Origin: Aselliscus stoliczkanus | Taxonomy: Eukaryota > Chordata > Mammalia > Chiroptera > Hipposideridae | Assembly: GCA_033961575.1 (NCBI GenBank) | Contig: CM066735.1 | Location: 90,031,449 to 90,095,448 of the forward strand | Direction of reading: 5' to 3' | DNA: 64,000 nucleotides | Shown here: positions 39,980-52,357 of the stretch, piece by piece | Layout: each line of letters begins with the position of its first letter | Numbering within the stretch: position 1 is the first letter of the stretch | The notes under the pieces: model-generated | Databases searched by the model: none | The model's input: the letters and a program-made list of their open reading frames with translations, nothing else | What the model was told of the DNA's origin: nothing | Position numbers and translations under genes: made by a program

Positions 39980-41000
39980 AAGTAATTAGAACCAGATTCT
40001 CGCTGCGTGCGTGTGCGCATGCGTGTGAGCACGCGTGTAGACATTTTATTAAAATATAATTTACATGCCTAAACGTTAGAGTTGGGGGGGGGCAAAAGCA
40101 CTCCATACTGTCGCTCGTTTAATTTTTCCTGTCGCGTCTTCGGGAAGGGGGGTCTGCTTTTAATCATCTTTCAAGAGAAGCGTTTGTTTCCACCCATGAA
40201 TTTTGCAAATCTGTGAATCGCGTTCTGAAATTCGGTAATTGCCAAACAAGAAAAATGCTGCTTTGAAATGGTCTTGCCGCACAGTGCTGCTGGCTCTGTT
40301 ATTATTAAGCAGCTCCAAGATTAGTCCCGGGTTTGGGGCAGGCAAGGGAAGGAGGGGGTGGCGGGGAGACGGAAAACTTCATCGCGGGGCTTTGGCAGTC
40401 TTGACTCAGTAACCTGCCCGTGACCCTGAAAGAGTGTGTGTTTGCCCGGGTCACCGGGGATCCTGGCGGAGGGCTGGAGTTGGGTTATGAGAATCCCTGC
40501 TATTCTGACCGCACATGCAACAGGTGCTGAGCATAGTCGGGGGACAAAAGCAGGGGTGGCGCGGGGGGAGCACGACTTTGATTTTTGACTCCTTCAAGAA
40601 AAGGAGTCTTTTGTGCAAACTGTGTTTGCAGGCCAGCCACAGCATCACCCATCACCTGAGAACTCTCGGCTCCACCCAGAAATGCCTGCCAGTCAAAAAT
40701 AGGCATCTGAAGAAAATCCCAAATAATTCGTATGCACATTAACATTTGATAACGCCCTTATTTAAAAATGTCTGGTTACTGTCCTCACCTCCCCAGAATC
40801 CCCAACGTTTTGCTGAGTCAGTGTGGCGTGGGAACTCGGTGAGCTCCCCTCCGCACAGGTCCGCACTACAACTCCACCTTGTTAAGTACTTAATACGTTA
40901 AGATCTTCAAGCTGAGTGTGTGCTTATGCTCACCAGAAGCCTTCGTCCTCTCCCACGGAATTTTGGCAGTGGATTTTAGTTGGCCGCGGGTTCAAAGTTG
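39980..41000. promoter_or_regulatory. CpG-rich intronic block, candidate regulatory element
   Basis: CpGs and GC content rise clearly against the AT-rich intron. There is an alternating CG/TG stretch (40003-40037, TGCGTGTGCGCATGCGTGTG), a G-run at 40084-40092, and a GC-rich patch at 40320-40570 (GGAGGGGGTGGCGGGGAGAC). Perfect AP-1 sites TGACTCA at 40402-40408 and TGAGTCA at 40814-40820 are present. No repeat was recognised inside it. An enhancer or minor promoter is inference. Confidence 0.4.
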
Positions 41001-41019
41001 CACCGGAAGAGCCTGAACT

Positions 41020-41120
41020 AATAGTATCTACTATTCACGGAGCCTGTACTGTATGCTTGGGGCTGCGCTAAGTGCTTAATATGCATTAACTCATCTACTT
41101 CTCCCCAAAACCACCGGGAG
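41020..41120 (-). repeat. MIR fragment, reverse orientation
   Basis: TGTACTGTATGCTTGGGGCT, CTAAGTGCTTAATATGCATT and AACTCATCTACTTCTCC fit the 3' half of MIR. Confidence 0.6.
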
Positions 41121-41177
41121 GGGAGGAACCAGGAACTCTGCACCTTAGAATCAGGGCTTTTAAAAATACACCATCTC

Positions 41178-41290
41178 GGGCCGGCCGAGTGGAGTGGTGG
41201 TTAAGCGCTGGCTTGGGATGCCAGCAGCCCCGGTTCGGATCCCACATATAAGGGCCAGTGCCACTGCCCTTAAAAGAACAACAACAAAAC
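41178..41290 (+). mobile_element. tRNA-derived SINE, 5' part only
   Basis: GGGCCGGCCGAGTGGAGTGG, the B box GGTTCGGATCC and AGGGCCAGTGCCACTGCCC are followed directly by AACAACAACAAAAC. It is a short form lacking the body of the 28566 copy. Confidence 0.88.
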
Positions 41291-41570
41291 ACAGCACCTC
41301 TTTCTGCCTTGACAGAAGAGATTTAAATGGCTTCACATATATTACTATCATTTCACCGAAAACCCCGCAGCTTTTTAACTTACTCATTTTTCATCTCCCC
41401 ATGTATTTCCTTTGCTAGAAAGTTACTGGGTGTTGTCTGGTTGGTCCTATTTACTCAAATTTGAGAAGAGCAGAATTGTGTCCCTCCTTGTCTTTTAAAT
41501 GACAGTTATAATTTTCTAAACACTGATTTGATTCCAGATATGGTTAAATTTGACAAGATAGTTTGGGCCT

Positions 41571-41594
41571 TAAAAAGAGAGAGAGAGAGAGAGT
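41571..41594 (+). repeat. (GA)n microsatellite
   Basis: About ten GA units. Confidence 0.93.
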
Positions 41595-42604
41595 AGGTTC
41601 ACTATCCACTAATCACTCTGTATTGTAGCTACACCTGCCTGGGCTTCTGGCCAGCGGCACAAATTATTCCCGGGACTGACTTTTACCATGGGAAGTGCTG
41701 TCATATTTTCATAAGGGACCGTGACACGTTCAACACCTACATTTCATTTTTATAACGTGCTTTCTTGCTTCAAGGAACATAGTCGAAAATTATCTCATAG
41801 GTTGTTTTGGGTGACGTTTTTAACGGACGATGCTTTATATCACTATTTTCTAGCACAAAACTAAGATAGCTTATGACAGGGTTCAAATAAATTTTCCCTT
41901 AAAATCACTTAACAAGCCAACCTGTCTAACTACTTATTAATGATCTGAACTGAGAGGCAACAGAAATGGAACTGTACTAAAGGAACTCAAATGCCAAAAC
42001 GGGTCTCCAGAGTCATATGTGAATGAAGCTAACGGCGTTGCAACGTTAAGGTGCGCCTCCCACCTCACCCCAAGAATTTATCTCAACACCAAAAGATTCA
42101 GTTCCATATTTCACTTCTCATCAGGATTCCCATCATTTCTAAAAAGCAATTAGTGCACTAATACATGACATTCTATGTGTTCAAATTTCTTGCACACACA
42201 GATTAAAGCAGAAGCATTCAAATGTACAATACATCGTCTCAGAGACACAATTCTTGGTCCATGAACTGTAAATATATTTGCAAACTACATTCATGCCAGT
42301 CTTACAGAAAAGTAATGGGGGGATAATTTTTTGGAATATTTAAGGAGGATGACAATGAAATGATGCTTTCCCACTTGGGGATCCTTGCCATTCTTTTGAG
42401 ATCTGCGAAAGTTCAAGTGCAATGACACCAGAATTGAGCCAAATGCCTCTTAACAAACGAAGTTTTGTTTTTTTACAGGTATACACTCATATTAGTGGTC
42501 TTAAAATAACTTTGAAACCAATTCAATCCTCATTGTGTGGGTTTTCCTGGTTCCTAAAAAGAACTAAAACACCAAGCATGCAGACAATTATGTGTAGGGA
42601 ATGA

Positions 42605-43200
42605 TGGGAGGTCACAGGCTTTGCTGCCAGATGGATCTGGATTTGAACCCCTCTTCTGCTACTTACTAATTCAAAGGCCACGGAGTTGGGCCAGCAGAGT
42701 GGCGAGTTGGTTAAGGGTTGGCTTGGGACGCCAGCTCTGAGCAGCAGGGCCCCGGTTCGGATCCCATAAAGAGGACCAGTGACGCTGTGCCCTCTACAGC
42801 TGAGATAGTGAACAACAGCTCAACCTGGAGCTGGGCTGCTGTGAGTTGCCCATGACAGCATAGGCTGCAGTGGGGCTGGCCGGCAGCTAGCATGCGCTTT
42901 CGTGAGCTGTCATGAGCCGCCATGAGCAGCTGTCCAATGGCTGGCAACCCGATCTGCCTCACCTGGGAAGAACACAATGATAATACCAACATGGGCCAGT
43001 GAAGCAAAGTCCTCCACAACTAGAACAAAAGGACAGCAACTTGCCTGTTTCCTTTCCCCAATTCTCCAATGCTGTTCCCCTCCCCCAATTCCCCAATAAA
43101 ATCTTTAAAAAAAAATAAAAAATAAAGGCCTCAGAGGTTTCTTAACTTCTCTGAGCCCTAGTGTCTCCTTCATAAAGATGCAGACAATCCTAAATTCCTA
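42605..43200 (+). repeat. MIR split by a SINE
   Basis: The head GGTCACAGGCTTTGCTGCCA and GATTTGAACCCCTCTTCTGC (42605-42685) and the continuation TTCTTAACTTCTCTGAGCCC (43137-43200) are one MIR interrupted by the younger SINE. Confidence 0.8.
42686..43123 (+). mobile_element. Full-length tRNA-derived SINE with target-site duplication
   Basis: The head TTGGGCCAGCAGAGTGGCGA and B box GGTTCGGATCC open the element. The body CCTGGAGCTGGGCTGCTG continues to GGACAGCAACTTGCCTG. The tail contains CCCCAATAAAATCTTTAAA and an A-rich end. The 13-bp duplications AAAGGCCACGGAG (42673-42685) and AAAGGCCTCAGAG (43124-43136) differ at two positions. This is the reference copy for the family in this window (about 440 bp). 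Confidence 0.92.
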
Positions 43201-43330
43201 TTGGTGAGTTGGTGAGAGAGAGACAATGTTTGCAACTTGCCTGGCGTCCACTAAGTGCTTAACAAGTGCTAGCCAATCCAGACCTCCACTCACCCCCCTA
43301 CACTTCCCTTTTACTTTCCTTAATCTAGGG

Positions 43331-43563
43331 CAGCGATTTTTAACCCACACCGATTTTGCCCCCCCACCTCCACCCCCCAAGAGACATTCTTCAGTGTCTA
43401 GAGATATTTTGGCTATCATAATTGGGGGCCACTACTGGCACTTAGTGGGTAGAGGCCAAGGGTGCTACTAAACATCCTGTAATGCACAAGACATTCCTTC
43501 CCCCGCCCCCAAAATGAATTATCTGGTCCAAGTTATAAAGAATGCTGAGGTACAAAAACCCTG
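43331..43563. mobile_element. hAT-type MITE with 8-bp duplication
   Basis: It starts CAGCGATTTTTAACCCACAC and ends TACAAAAACCCTG. It contains TTCAGTGTCTAGAGATATTT and CTACTGGCACTTAGTGGGTA. ATCTAGGG before it and ATCTAGGA after it form the 8-bp duplication. Confidence 0.8.
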
Positions 43564-43659
43564 ATCTAGGATAAGGATGCTACTTGTGGGGAAACTTTAG
43601 GACAAAGGAGTGGGACAGCAAATAAAAACAATTTCTACATAGTCCTACAAGACAGAAGG

Positions 43660-43765
43660 CATAAGCTCAGTTCCTAACCGTACCCTCTAAATGGTCACTT
43701 CACCATCCTGAACCTCAGTTTCCAATCTGAAAATCAGAGATGATAAGTATGCTTAATACATTGAA
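43660..43765 (+). repeat. MIR fragment
   Basis: TGGTCACTTCACCATCCTGA, CCTCAGTTTCCAATCTGAAA and ATGATAAGTATGCTTAATA follow the MIR core. Confidence 0.65.
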
Positions 43766-43939
43766 GGATTTCCATTTTGTAAACTACAGAACTATAAAAA
43801 CACAAAAATCATAGCTAACATTTCCTTATTAGAGTATTTGGGGAACAGTAGTTAAGCCATATCATAATGTGACTAATACTGTGACCTTAGAAGATGCTAG
43901 AAACATCTCTAGAGGCTAGGCTGGCTAATGATATTTTAC

Positions 43940-44168
43940 AGCAATATTAATAACTAACAATTATGGAACATGTCCTATGAGCTAGCTACACCCTGTTCTG
44001 TGCTGACCATTTTACATATATTAATGTACTTGATCCTCATAATGATCTTATGAAATAGATAGTCTTAATACTTCTTTTTTGAATGAAAGAAACTAGAGGC
44101 CCAGGGTGGTGAGGTAACTTGCTCAAGGCCATACAAACTGAACCTGTAAGCAGGGATTTGAAGGCAAA
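43940..44168 (-). repeat. MIR SINE, reverse orientation
   Basis: TTTTACATATATTAATGTAC, GATCCTCATAATGATCTTAT, TGAGGTAACTTGCTCAAGGC and GCAGGGATTTGAAGGC are present in order. Confidence 0.82.
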
Positions 44169-45329
44169 TGGTGTTGGGTTCAAGAGAATGGGTGTGATCC
44201 AGGTGCTGGGAGAAGACAATGACATCCTCACTATCACTTCCCAGAACTTCTTTGGCAAGAGGCTGGCAGAGTCCCTGGAAGCAAGTTTAAGAACATATAG
44301 ACTATGTCTAAGTCAAGCAAACATACACAGTTACCCCAGCATAAGGACCAAAAGTCAAACTGAACAACTAAAAAAGAAAGAAGCTAAGGGGACAGAAATA
44401 AAGCCCTTTTTTTTTTTTTTCCAGTCAGAGCAATAAAGTAGGAAAGTCCCCCAGAAGCAAACACAGGAATTAGAAAACACACACACACTTATCCCTCCAG
44501 CATCTTCCCTGCTGAGAAACCAACCCCCAAGCAGGCAGAATGGCAGCAGCTAAGCCCAAGGCTCCAAAGGCCATTGGCAGTGCTCCAAGGGCATGTGCCT
44601 ACGCACTGTCAGGAGCAGTAACTCAGGCCAAATGCGGCTGCTCTGCCGCCAGCTTGGGGCTCTGCTGGAGTGGGGGTTGGTGGTAGGGCTGTGGACTCCC
44701 CATCCCTAAGCTGGTTCTATATCTCGTGCCAGTGGGCCATATGCACTCCCTTAGCCAAAGTTTATTTGGCACAAAATTGAAACCAACATCCAGAATTCTA
44801 AAGTTGGGCGATAGCTCTTCTGCCACTGTCTACAGTTTTGAAATGCCCCAAATGAGGAGCTGAAATCTCCTTCCCTGAGGACCAGGGTATATGGGAGGAG
44901 TGAGTAGAAGCAGAGAGGTGGTAAACATCCTTACCAAACCTTCCAGGTGAGTAATACGAAGGTTTTGTTAGTTCTGGAGATAAGCATAACACACCAGTTC
45001 AAAAGGACACACTTTGAAATATTTTATTTAAAAAAATTCATAAGTTTCTATGTGGAATTGTTCAGAATACAGAAACGCTATAATATTGATTTCTTTTCTT
45101 TAACAATAGTGATTTCTCAATATTTCTTGATGTGAGAAGGTTGAGAATTTCAAAGTGCTTTAAATTTAGTTCTTAAAAAAGAAATTGCTAAGGAAAACTT
45201 AATAGTAATAATAATTCAAAGAAATTTTCACCCATCTCTAAACTGTGAGTAGGCCCCAAGTCTCAAGTCTTTTTGGAGATTCCTTCCTTCAGGAAATTTT
45301 CCATCTTTGCAGACAAGTTGAGGCATGTG
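44169..45329. other. Unassigned intronic DNA
   Basis: No gene or repeat was recognised. A T-run lies at 44407-44421. Confidence 0.5.
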
Positions 45330-45525
45330 GTTGGAAGCTCTCCTAATCACTAGCTGTGTGACTTTGGGCAAATCACTTAATCTCTCTGAGCCTGAATTTC
45401 TATTTGTAGAAAATGATAGTATATCCCACTTTGGATCATTGTGAGCATTAAATGACAAGTCATTGTAAAGCACTTGGGACAATGCCTGTCACATAGTTAC
45501 ACAAACAGTTATCATTACTGTTTCA
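45330..45525 (+). repeat. MIR SINE
   Basis: ACTAGCTGTGTGACTTTGGG, CAAATCACTTAATCTCTCTG and GGACAATGCCTGTCACATAG are close to consensus. Confidence 0.88.
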
Positions 45526-45904
45526 AGGGTCATCCTGTGTGTTGATGAATCTCAATGCTATTCCCCTTCCCATCTTTCTCCCACAGATCAGTCTCATGAC
45601 CTTCCCTTCGAGTTCCTTATTAAAATGGTTGTCTAAGAGAGTCTCTACAAGCTAATATAGATAAAGCAAAATGTGTCACTTTTGCCTGCCTTCCTTCTCA
45701 GCCTTTCAGAAATTAATCCAAAACACTACAACGATCATTTGCTCATGGATTTTCCTGGCCCATCCCCAACCCACATGCCTACAAGCCTCGGAAACAGCTT
45801 CTTTAAACACCTCCTTACCATCGTGATCACTCATTGGAGAACATTCAATAGTTGCGGAAAACCCAAAGTGGCATGCCTTTGGATGGACCAAACAACATCC
45901 AGCT

Positions 45905-46195
45905 GCTTAACAAATATATATACTGAGCACTTGGCAGGGCCAGACACTGTGCTAAATGCTGAGTTATGAAGGAGTTAGAAGACACTATTCTTGGCCCACA
46001 TAAATGGACAACTAAAAATACGAGAGGGCAAAAATGGCCACAGGCTGTTAGAAGGACCCGATGGATGCCCAAGGCTGCCATGATATGGCATATCGCTTAC
46101 ACACACAAAGGCTTTGGCTGCTTCGCCTTTACGTACTCAGCACTTAAAAGAGTGCTCGGTACATAGCATGAACTTAATCCATGCCGGTTGAAAAA
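45905..46195 (+). repeat. L2/MIR-type relics
   Basis: TATACTGAGCACTTGGCAGG, GACACTGTGCTAAATGCTGA and AAAGAGTGCTCGGTACATAG fit fragments of ancient LINE/SINE 3' ends. The family assignment is weak. Confidence 0.45.
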
Positions 46196-46384
46196 AAAAA
46201 AATGAATGAAAAGAATGAAATCTGCATAGAAACCTTTATAGGTGATAGCAAAGAAATGATGTGAGTTTTAGCCAATTCAGCAGACTCTCCTAACAGCTCA
46301 CATTATTTGGTGGTGGATGATTTGAGGTATGTTTTCACCCACATTACCCTGCTTGCTCCCTTGTGATAAAAGTGTGAAGAAGAG

Positions 46385-46510
46385 CAGGAATTATTATCAG
46401 TTTTCAAATCTCGTTGTCGCAGGAGGAAACTGAAGCTTAGAGAAGTTAAATGCCTTGGCAAAGGTCCCACAGTTAGGGAATGGCTTAATCCAGTACTGGC
46501 CTCCTGAATC
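46385..46510 (-). repeat. MIR relic, reverse orientation
   Basis: GGAATTATTATCAGTTTTCA, GAGGAAACTGAAGCTTAGAG and TCCCACAGTTAGGGAATGG match MIR reverse complement. Confidence 0.75.
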
Positions 46511-46592
46511 CACTCACAAAATGATTACGAATAAGAAACAAAGCAATCATTTCTATCCCAAGCAGTCCTATTAATTTTTGAATGTTTTAAGA

Positions 46593-46808
46593 CAAGGTCA
46601 GCAAACTTTTTCTGTTAAGGTCCAGATAGTAAGTCCTTTCAGGCTTGTGAGCCATGTGGTTGATCTGTCACAGCCACTCAGGGCTGCCATTGTCGGGGGA
46701 AAAGCAACTACAGACAAGACATAAATGAACAGATGTGGCACATTCCAATAAAACTTTATTTACAAAAACAGGCTATAGGCCAGATTTGGCTCAGTTTTCT
46801 GATCCCTG
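46593..46808. mobile_element. hAT-type MITE (TCAGCAAACTTTTTCTGTTA type)
   Basis: It runs from CAAGGTCAGCAAACTTTTTC to TCAGTTTTCTGATCCCTG, with CCAATAAAACTTTATTTACA inside. TTTTAAGA and CTTTAAGA flank it as an 8-bp duplication with one mismatch. It is the clearest copy of the family also seen at 10726 and 28280. Confidence 0.85.
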
Positions 46809-48654
46809 CTTTAAGACAAAGGATGTTAAAACTATTTAATAAAGTAACTGCACATGTTACTATAAAATTCATGCTTTCCTTTGCTTCCAGGGTAAAGAGA
46901 AGATTGTGATAGCTATATGTCACAGAAATGTGAGAAACACTTTAAGGATGCTGACACTACAGTGTATATAGTATTTATATATACTATAAATGTGTAAGGT
47001 CTGCACCTTTCCTTCAAAACTAACCTTGTGTATACATTTTTATTAGTTAGGGAGGTCAATATGTCTATCATAAATACAGTTTAAAATTCCTTCCTACATA
47101 TTCTGTCTATTGGGATTATTTATCATGCCTTGTTCCCTGGCTTAGTGCCAGGCAGAATATGGGAGTTTTAATACCTTTAATCCATTACATGGATTTTTTT
47201 AGAGCTCCATAAGACAAAATAAAATGTACTCTCATGGTCATATATGCAATAAACCTGATATGCCACTTAATATTTCATGTCCCATTTTACATTTCAGTTG
47301 TGACAGTTTCCAGCTTCCAACGTGCAAAATGACACAATTTCAGCCATATTTTTGCTCCAATCTTTTTTTGTTCTTTAGAGTACTCCTGAGAATTCATAAA
47401 TAATAAATCTCACTGTGACTTTGAGGGATGATTATTAGCGCTCCCCAATATTCTAAAGAAGTACTGAAGTAATCAGTACTGACATATGCCACTCAGTTGG
47501 CAATGTGAGATGGTCATGTTTATTTTTATTATACCATGTTGCCTTGTTGTGAAAAAGGTGTGCATTTTATTTCTACAGCTAGATAGCACGGTAGCTGGTC
47601 CCTGACTATGGCCTTCTCAAGAACCACATCTGTAGGGAGCCAGCATTGTGTGGGCCTTTCCCCTTGAATCTGAGCTGCTACTGAGATTACCTTTTGATCA
47701 ACAGACAAGTTATCATTAACTGAAGATTATTTATTGTGGGGCCACGAAGAACCTGTGGTCAGGGCCCACCTCAACTCTTCCAGAATCTGGTAGGTAGTAA
47801 TTTGACATCAAATGCACTTGTCTAAGCTTGGTGTACATTCCTGCCAGTTACAAGAGCAAAGGAATAATTCCATCCAAAAATAATGAATTAAATTCTGGAT
47901 TTAAAAAAAAGTATGATAATTGCTTGGCTATGAATTTAAAGACTGTAATGATTAACACATCAGAGTACAAGGCTCTTAAAAAATAAAAAAGATCGGCCAA
48001 TGCAATGGGTCTATTTTTTTCTCAAATGCTTATAAAACTTGCTCACATCCACCTGAGCCCATGTGTGAACACCACCTGCCTATCACCTGCGCACACCCTC
48101 TTTTATTTGAAGATGCAACTGTCTCCTTATGGGGTCATTGTAGTTTTATGTGTTCCTCCAGGGGACAGATTGAATTAGCCTCCTCACACTGGACATTGCA
48201 ATTCAAAATAATAGCAAAAGACCTGCAGGTAACGGGGCCATAATACTCACTTGATACCCACTAAGGAGGGTTTAGATCACTTGCTCTCTGTTACCTTTCT
48301 CAAAACATCTGTTTCAGATGAGCCAGTTAAAAGTGCGTACATCTGTAAATAATAAGCCTGTGTGTGCACATAATTTAATGAATTAGGACATAAAAAGGAA
48401 TTGAACAGTAGGGGCAAAGCAATTAGAGTAACTGCCCGTTTTGTTAAAAATGTATTGTTTCCAGCTTTCACTTGGAAACCCTTTTATTGTTTTGTGGGTT
48501 CTGGCTTCTAACCTTCCTCATTCCCCCTCCCCAGAAAGAAAATTAGAGTGTACTTTGCATAGTTGGCAGAGGGAAGGAAATCCACATTATGCAAAGCTGG
48601 GCTGGGAACTTCCAGCTCACTTTCTCCTACTTGAGATCTGAAGTGGGTTACCTG
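46809..48654. other. Unassigned AT-rich intronic DNA
   Basis: Contains a small AT palindrome at 46963-46986 (GTATATAGTATTTATATATAC-like). No repeat or coding exon was recognised. Confidence 0.5.
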
Positions 48655-48832
48655 AGCCTCTTTGTACCTGGGGACTCCCATCTGTTAAAGGGAGCAGTCA
48701 CAGTGCTTCCTCTCTTCAGGCTGCTGTGAAGTTCAGATGGTGTAAGTCATTTTGTGCACTTGGCAGATAATATGCACTTAATGGATATTAATTATGATGA
48801 TGGTTGTTATTCCATTTTTTTTAAAAATCAAT
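48655..48832 (+). repeat. MIR relic
   Basis: CCTGAGCCTCTTTGTACCTG and CACTTGGCAGATAATATGCA, with an ATTATGATGATGG end, fit the MIR 3' half. Confidence 0.65.
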
Positions 48833-49884
48833 CACGGCTGGTCACCATTCGGGCTGAAGGACACAAACCTTGGTTGAAAAGTTTCTCTTGATTGTTGATT
48901 TGGTCTTATTGCTATTTGCTTCTCACTATTGCTAGGGATGCAAAAAATGGGGGTGGGAGTGAGAGATGGGGAGAAGGAGCAGCAACAATGTACTGGTTAA
49001 CAGCAAGTATCATCAGAAAAATCTACTCCTAGGATATCGAAGTGAGTGCCAGAAGCCCAAGAAAATATTCCATTCTCATAGTCTCAGGCCAGCTTCCCAG
49101 CTAACACATGTATAAGAGCTTGCCATAACAGCCAACTTGAACCTCCCAAGTTCTGAAAGCTCCCTCAAGTATACTTAAGGTGTTTTGAATAACCCACAAA
49201 TATACAAATAAAAGCCGAGACCACTTGCGATGTCCTGAATTTCAAGTTCATTTTCACTCAAGTATTTTCAGCACATTTCTTGAACACCTACTGTGTGCCA
49301 GTCGGTAGGTTACAAAGATCAGATATATATGAGCAGGAGAAGGCTCTCTTGGGAGGCAGATCATGGCATTTTCTAGCATACACGCTGAGGCTTCCATAAA
49401 GTATGGCTTGTTCCTTTCTACCTCCCTGAAGTTAGAGATATTTACGCAGAGAGATGAAAGCAGCTGGAAAATGTTAGAAGATACTCTGTGTCCATTTAAA
49501 AACCAAGCAGGGATGGAGCACAGGACTGGAAATTGTATGCCACATTGATATGATTGCTGCAAAGAATATAATTAAGTCCAGCCCACTGGATTCTGTGAAA
49601 ATCTTGGTTTAGCTGGGCAAAATAAGTGTTAGCAAAATAAATGCTAAAGAATTTGCCTGGCCCCAGGAAAAACACAGTTCCACCCAGAAGGAAAACAAGT
49701 TAAACAATGACTGAAATCACCACCCTGAAGTATTCTGTTTACATTCTCCTACAGTCTATTTACCATCTACATAAAGAGATAATTAGAGCTCCTTAATGGC
49801 AAAAGGAAAGAAGGATTAAGGCTAAAGGAAAAGGGAAATAAAAAGAATGAACAAATATTGAAAAAAATATTAAAAGCTGATGTA

Positions 49885-50092
49885 GAGCTGTGTTGTTCAA
49901 TAAAGTAGCCACTGGCCACATGTGGCTATTGAAAGTGAAATTAAATTAAATAAGATTAAAAATTCAGTTCCTCAGACATATTAGTCACATGCCGTGAGTT
50001 CAATAACCACACATGGCTAGCAGCTCCTGTATTGGACAACAGAGAACTATAGATAATTTTCATCATTATAGAAAGTTCTGCCAGACAGTGCT
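49885..50092. mobile_element. hAT-type MITE relic (CCACATGTGGCTATTGA type)
   Basis: AGTAGCCACTGGCCACATGT and the inverted end CCTGTATTGGACAACAGAG mark a palindromic element of the same type as 12618. Confidence 0.75.
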
Positions 50093-50257
50093 GATATCTA
50101 GTATATTAAGGGGTGCTGCGTTTGAATGTATTCATTGACTTAAACCAGGTACAAAGTATCATACCAGCCCTGGAAAACCAGAAGTAAAGGACACAATATT
50201 TAACCTTCAGGACTTGTCAGGTTTCAAGGGAGCCCCACCAATAAAAGAAAACAAATA

Positions 50258-50273
50258 TAAACACACACACACA

Positions 50274-50331
<58 letters not shown>
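50258..50331 (+). repeat. Compound (AC)n(AG)n microsatellite
   Basis: AC units with one GT interruption (50261-50306) run directly into about 12 AG units (50307-50331). Confidence 0.97.
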
Positions 50332-51589
50332 AATGGGTAGAAACACAGAAAACAACCCTGGTAACTTTAATGGTAGATATGATGGGAATATTTAGATGTT
50401 CCCTGTAGAATTCTTTCAATCTTCTATAGTTATTTTTTTTTCCACATAATAAAGCATTGAAGAAAGAAATCTATTTACTGAGTCTTACAGATCAGGTACT
50501 TTAAATATACTCTCTTATTTAAGTCTATGATAAGCTTGCAAGGTAAACTTTATGGATCAATTTGAGAGGTTAAAAAAAAAAAGTGAGGCAGCTTGGAGCT
50601 CTAGCTTCCACAGCAGAGGCATGCATGAAGCATGCCCAGCTCCCCTGTATCACACTGCACACTAGCACACTGTATACACTGTAACACACGGCAACATCTT
50701 ATAGATTTAGATCCACTTCCATCTAGAACTCACTACATGACCTCTAGTAAGTCAATTCATCCATCTGTCCCTATTTCCTCAAAATATATAATTCAACAAT
50801 TATATTTCAAACCAAAAAAAAAAAAAATCCAAAATAATAGTATATTGCACTCAAAATCTATCTTTAAACACCGAAATAAGAGCATTATGCAAAAGGATAA
50901 TAATTGCTATTATTAATGTAAACATTAAACAGTATGGGATCCTCTTAGGTATGGGACCCTCTAACCAAAATAGATACTTAAAATAGGTGGCAAAGACTAA
51001 AATATTGATTCAACTTCATCATCTTTTAGAAAGCTCCCATCCCCCCCTTTTTTTTTTTAAGTAATGGAAGACACAATTGTGCTGCTTAACTAAGAGATGC
51101 CATCTAGTAGGAACCAATAATGCCCATCTCAAGATGAGGGTTATGAGTGAACCAGAGTAATATGAAAACACTTATTTCTCATCTCTCACCTATCTGGGAT
51201 TCCTCAGTAAATCCAAGACTAATCCTGACCCCAACTCCTGTAAACCACGGAGGGCTAGGCCAGAACCAACTTCAATGACAAACAGGATGGAAAACAAAGG
51301 ACGAAAGAATAAAACAGCCCTGTAGTTCCTACCACAGTTTAAAAGGCTGTGGCTTCTACTAGAAAAACAATGTAATCAGAGGAAATGATGTGACTTACAG
51401 TTCTTTACCTCTCTTTCCCACATTTCCCCCAAAACCAAAACACTCCATGGCCCTTTCTTGGTATTATTAGGCCATAAACCTTTTTTCAGGGATTCTTTGC
51501 TCAGCTGACAGTGATGATAGGGTCAAACTGCAAAAGCTGAGGACACTTAAGTGAGTAACTTCACATGGAGGATGGAGAGAAGATCTTTC
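50332..51589. other. Unassigned intronic DNA
   Basis: A- and T-runs occur at 50571-50583, 50814-50827 and 51049-51058. No gene or clear repeat was recognised. Confidence 0.5.
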
Positions 51590-51742
51590 TGGGATTTTAA
51601 ACCTAGCTCTGCAACTGTGTAACGTCAGTCACTTACTCACCTTCTCTGAGCCTCAATTCCCTCTTCTGTAAAATGAGGATAATCATACTTCCCTCACAGA
51701 ATTGTGTGTGAGGATTAACTGATCATAATGTATGTACAGTCA
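51590..51742 (+). repeat. MIR SINE
   Basis: CCTTCTCTGAGCCTCAATTC, CCTCTTCTGTAAAATGAGGA and TAATCATACTTCCCTCACAG are diagnostic. Confidence 0.85.
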
Positions 51743-51869
51743 CGAGGGTAGAATTTAGTGATTTCACCAGCCAGAAAAACCCAAACTAACTAAAACCCCA
51801 GTTCTCCCAGTTGGCCTCTATTGTCAGAAGACAATAATTTCTTTCTTATCATGGGGCATACAAATACAT

Positions 51870-52357
51870 GTGATGATTGTTGTGGGATACTAAAGATGGC
51901 TGCACCTTCTTTGTCATTCTACCATTGAGAGGTAGACTTATTGAATCTGGGCTGGCCCTGTGACTGCTTAACCAACAAAATACGATCACAGTGACTCTAT
52001 GCGAGCTCTGGATGTCGCCTTTAAGAAAACTGGGAGTTTCTGCTTCCTCCCTCTGGGAATGCCCTTTCAGAATATTGGTGCCATGCTATGAGAAACACAA
52101 TCCACATGCAGCGACTCCAGTCGACAGCCCAGCTGAGCTCTCTGCCAACAACCAACACTGACTGCCAGCCATGGGAGTCAGCTGTCTTGGAATCCCAGCC
52201 CAGCGTAGCCCTGGGTGATGCAGCCTCAGTGGACATCACGTGGAGCAGAAGATCTGCCCAGCTGAACCCAGCCCATCCACAAAATAATGAGACGATAAAT
52301 CATTAGGCCACTAAGCTTTGGGGCAGCTTGTTACACAGCAATAAGTCACAGAAACAA
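51870..52357 (+). mobile_element. MLT1-type LTR
   Basis: GTGGGATACTAAAGATGGCT, CATCACGTGGAGCAGAAGAT and TTGGGGCAGCTTGTTACACA to GCAATAAGTCACAGAAAC mark a nearly complete LTR. No internal genes. Confidence 0.82.

Noticed and set aside
42711..43019. 102-residue minus-strand frame
   Set aside because: Antisense translation of the SINE at 42686-43123.
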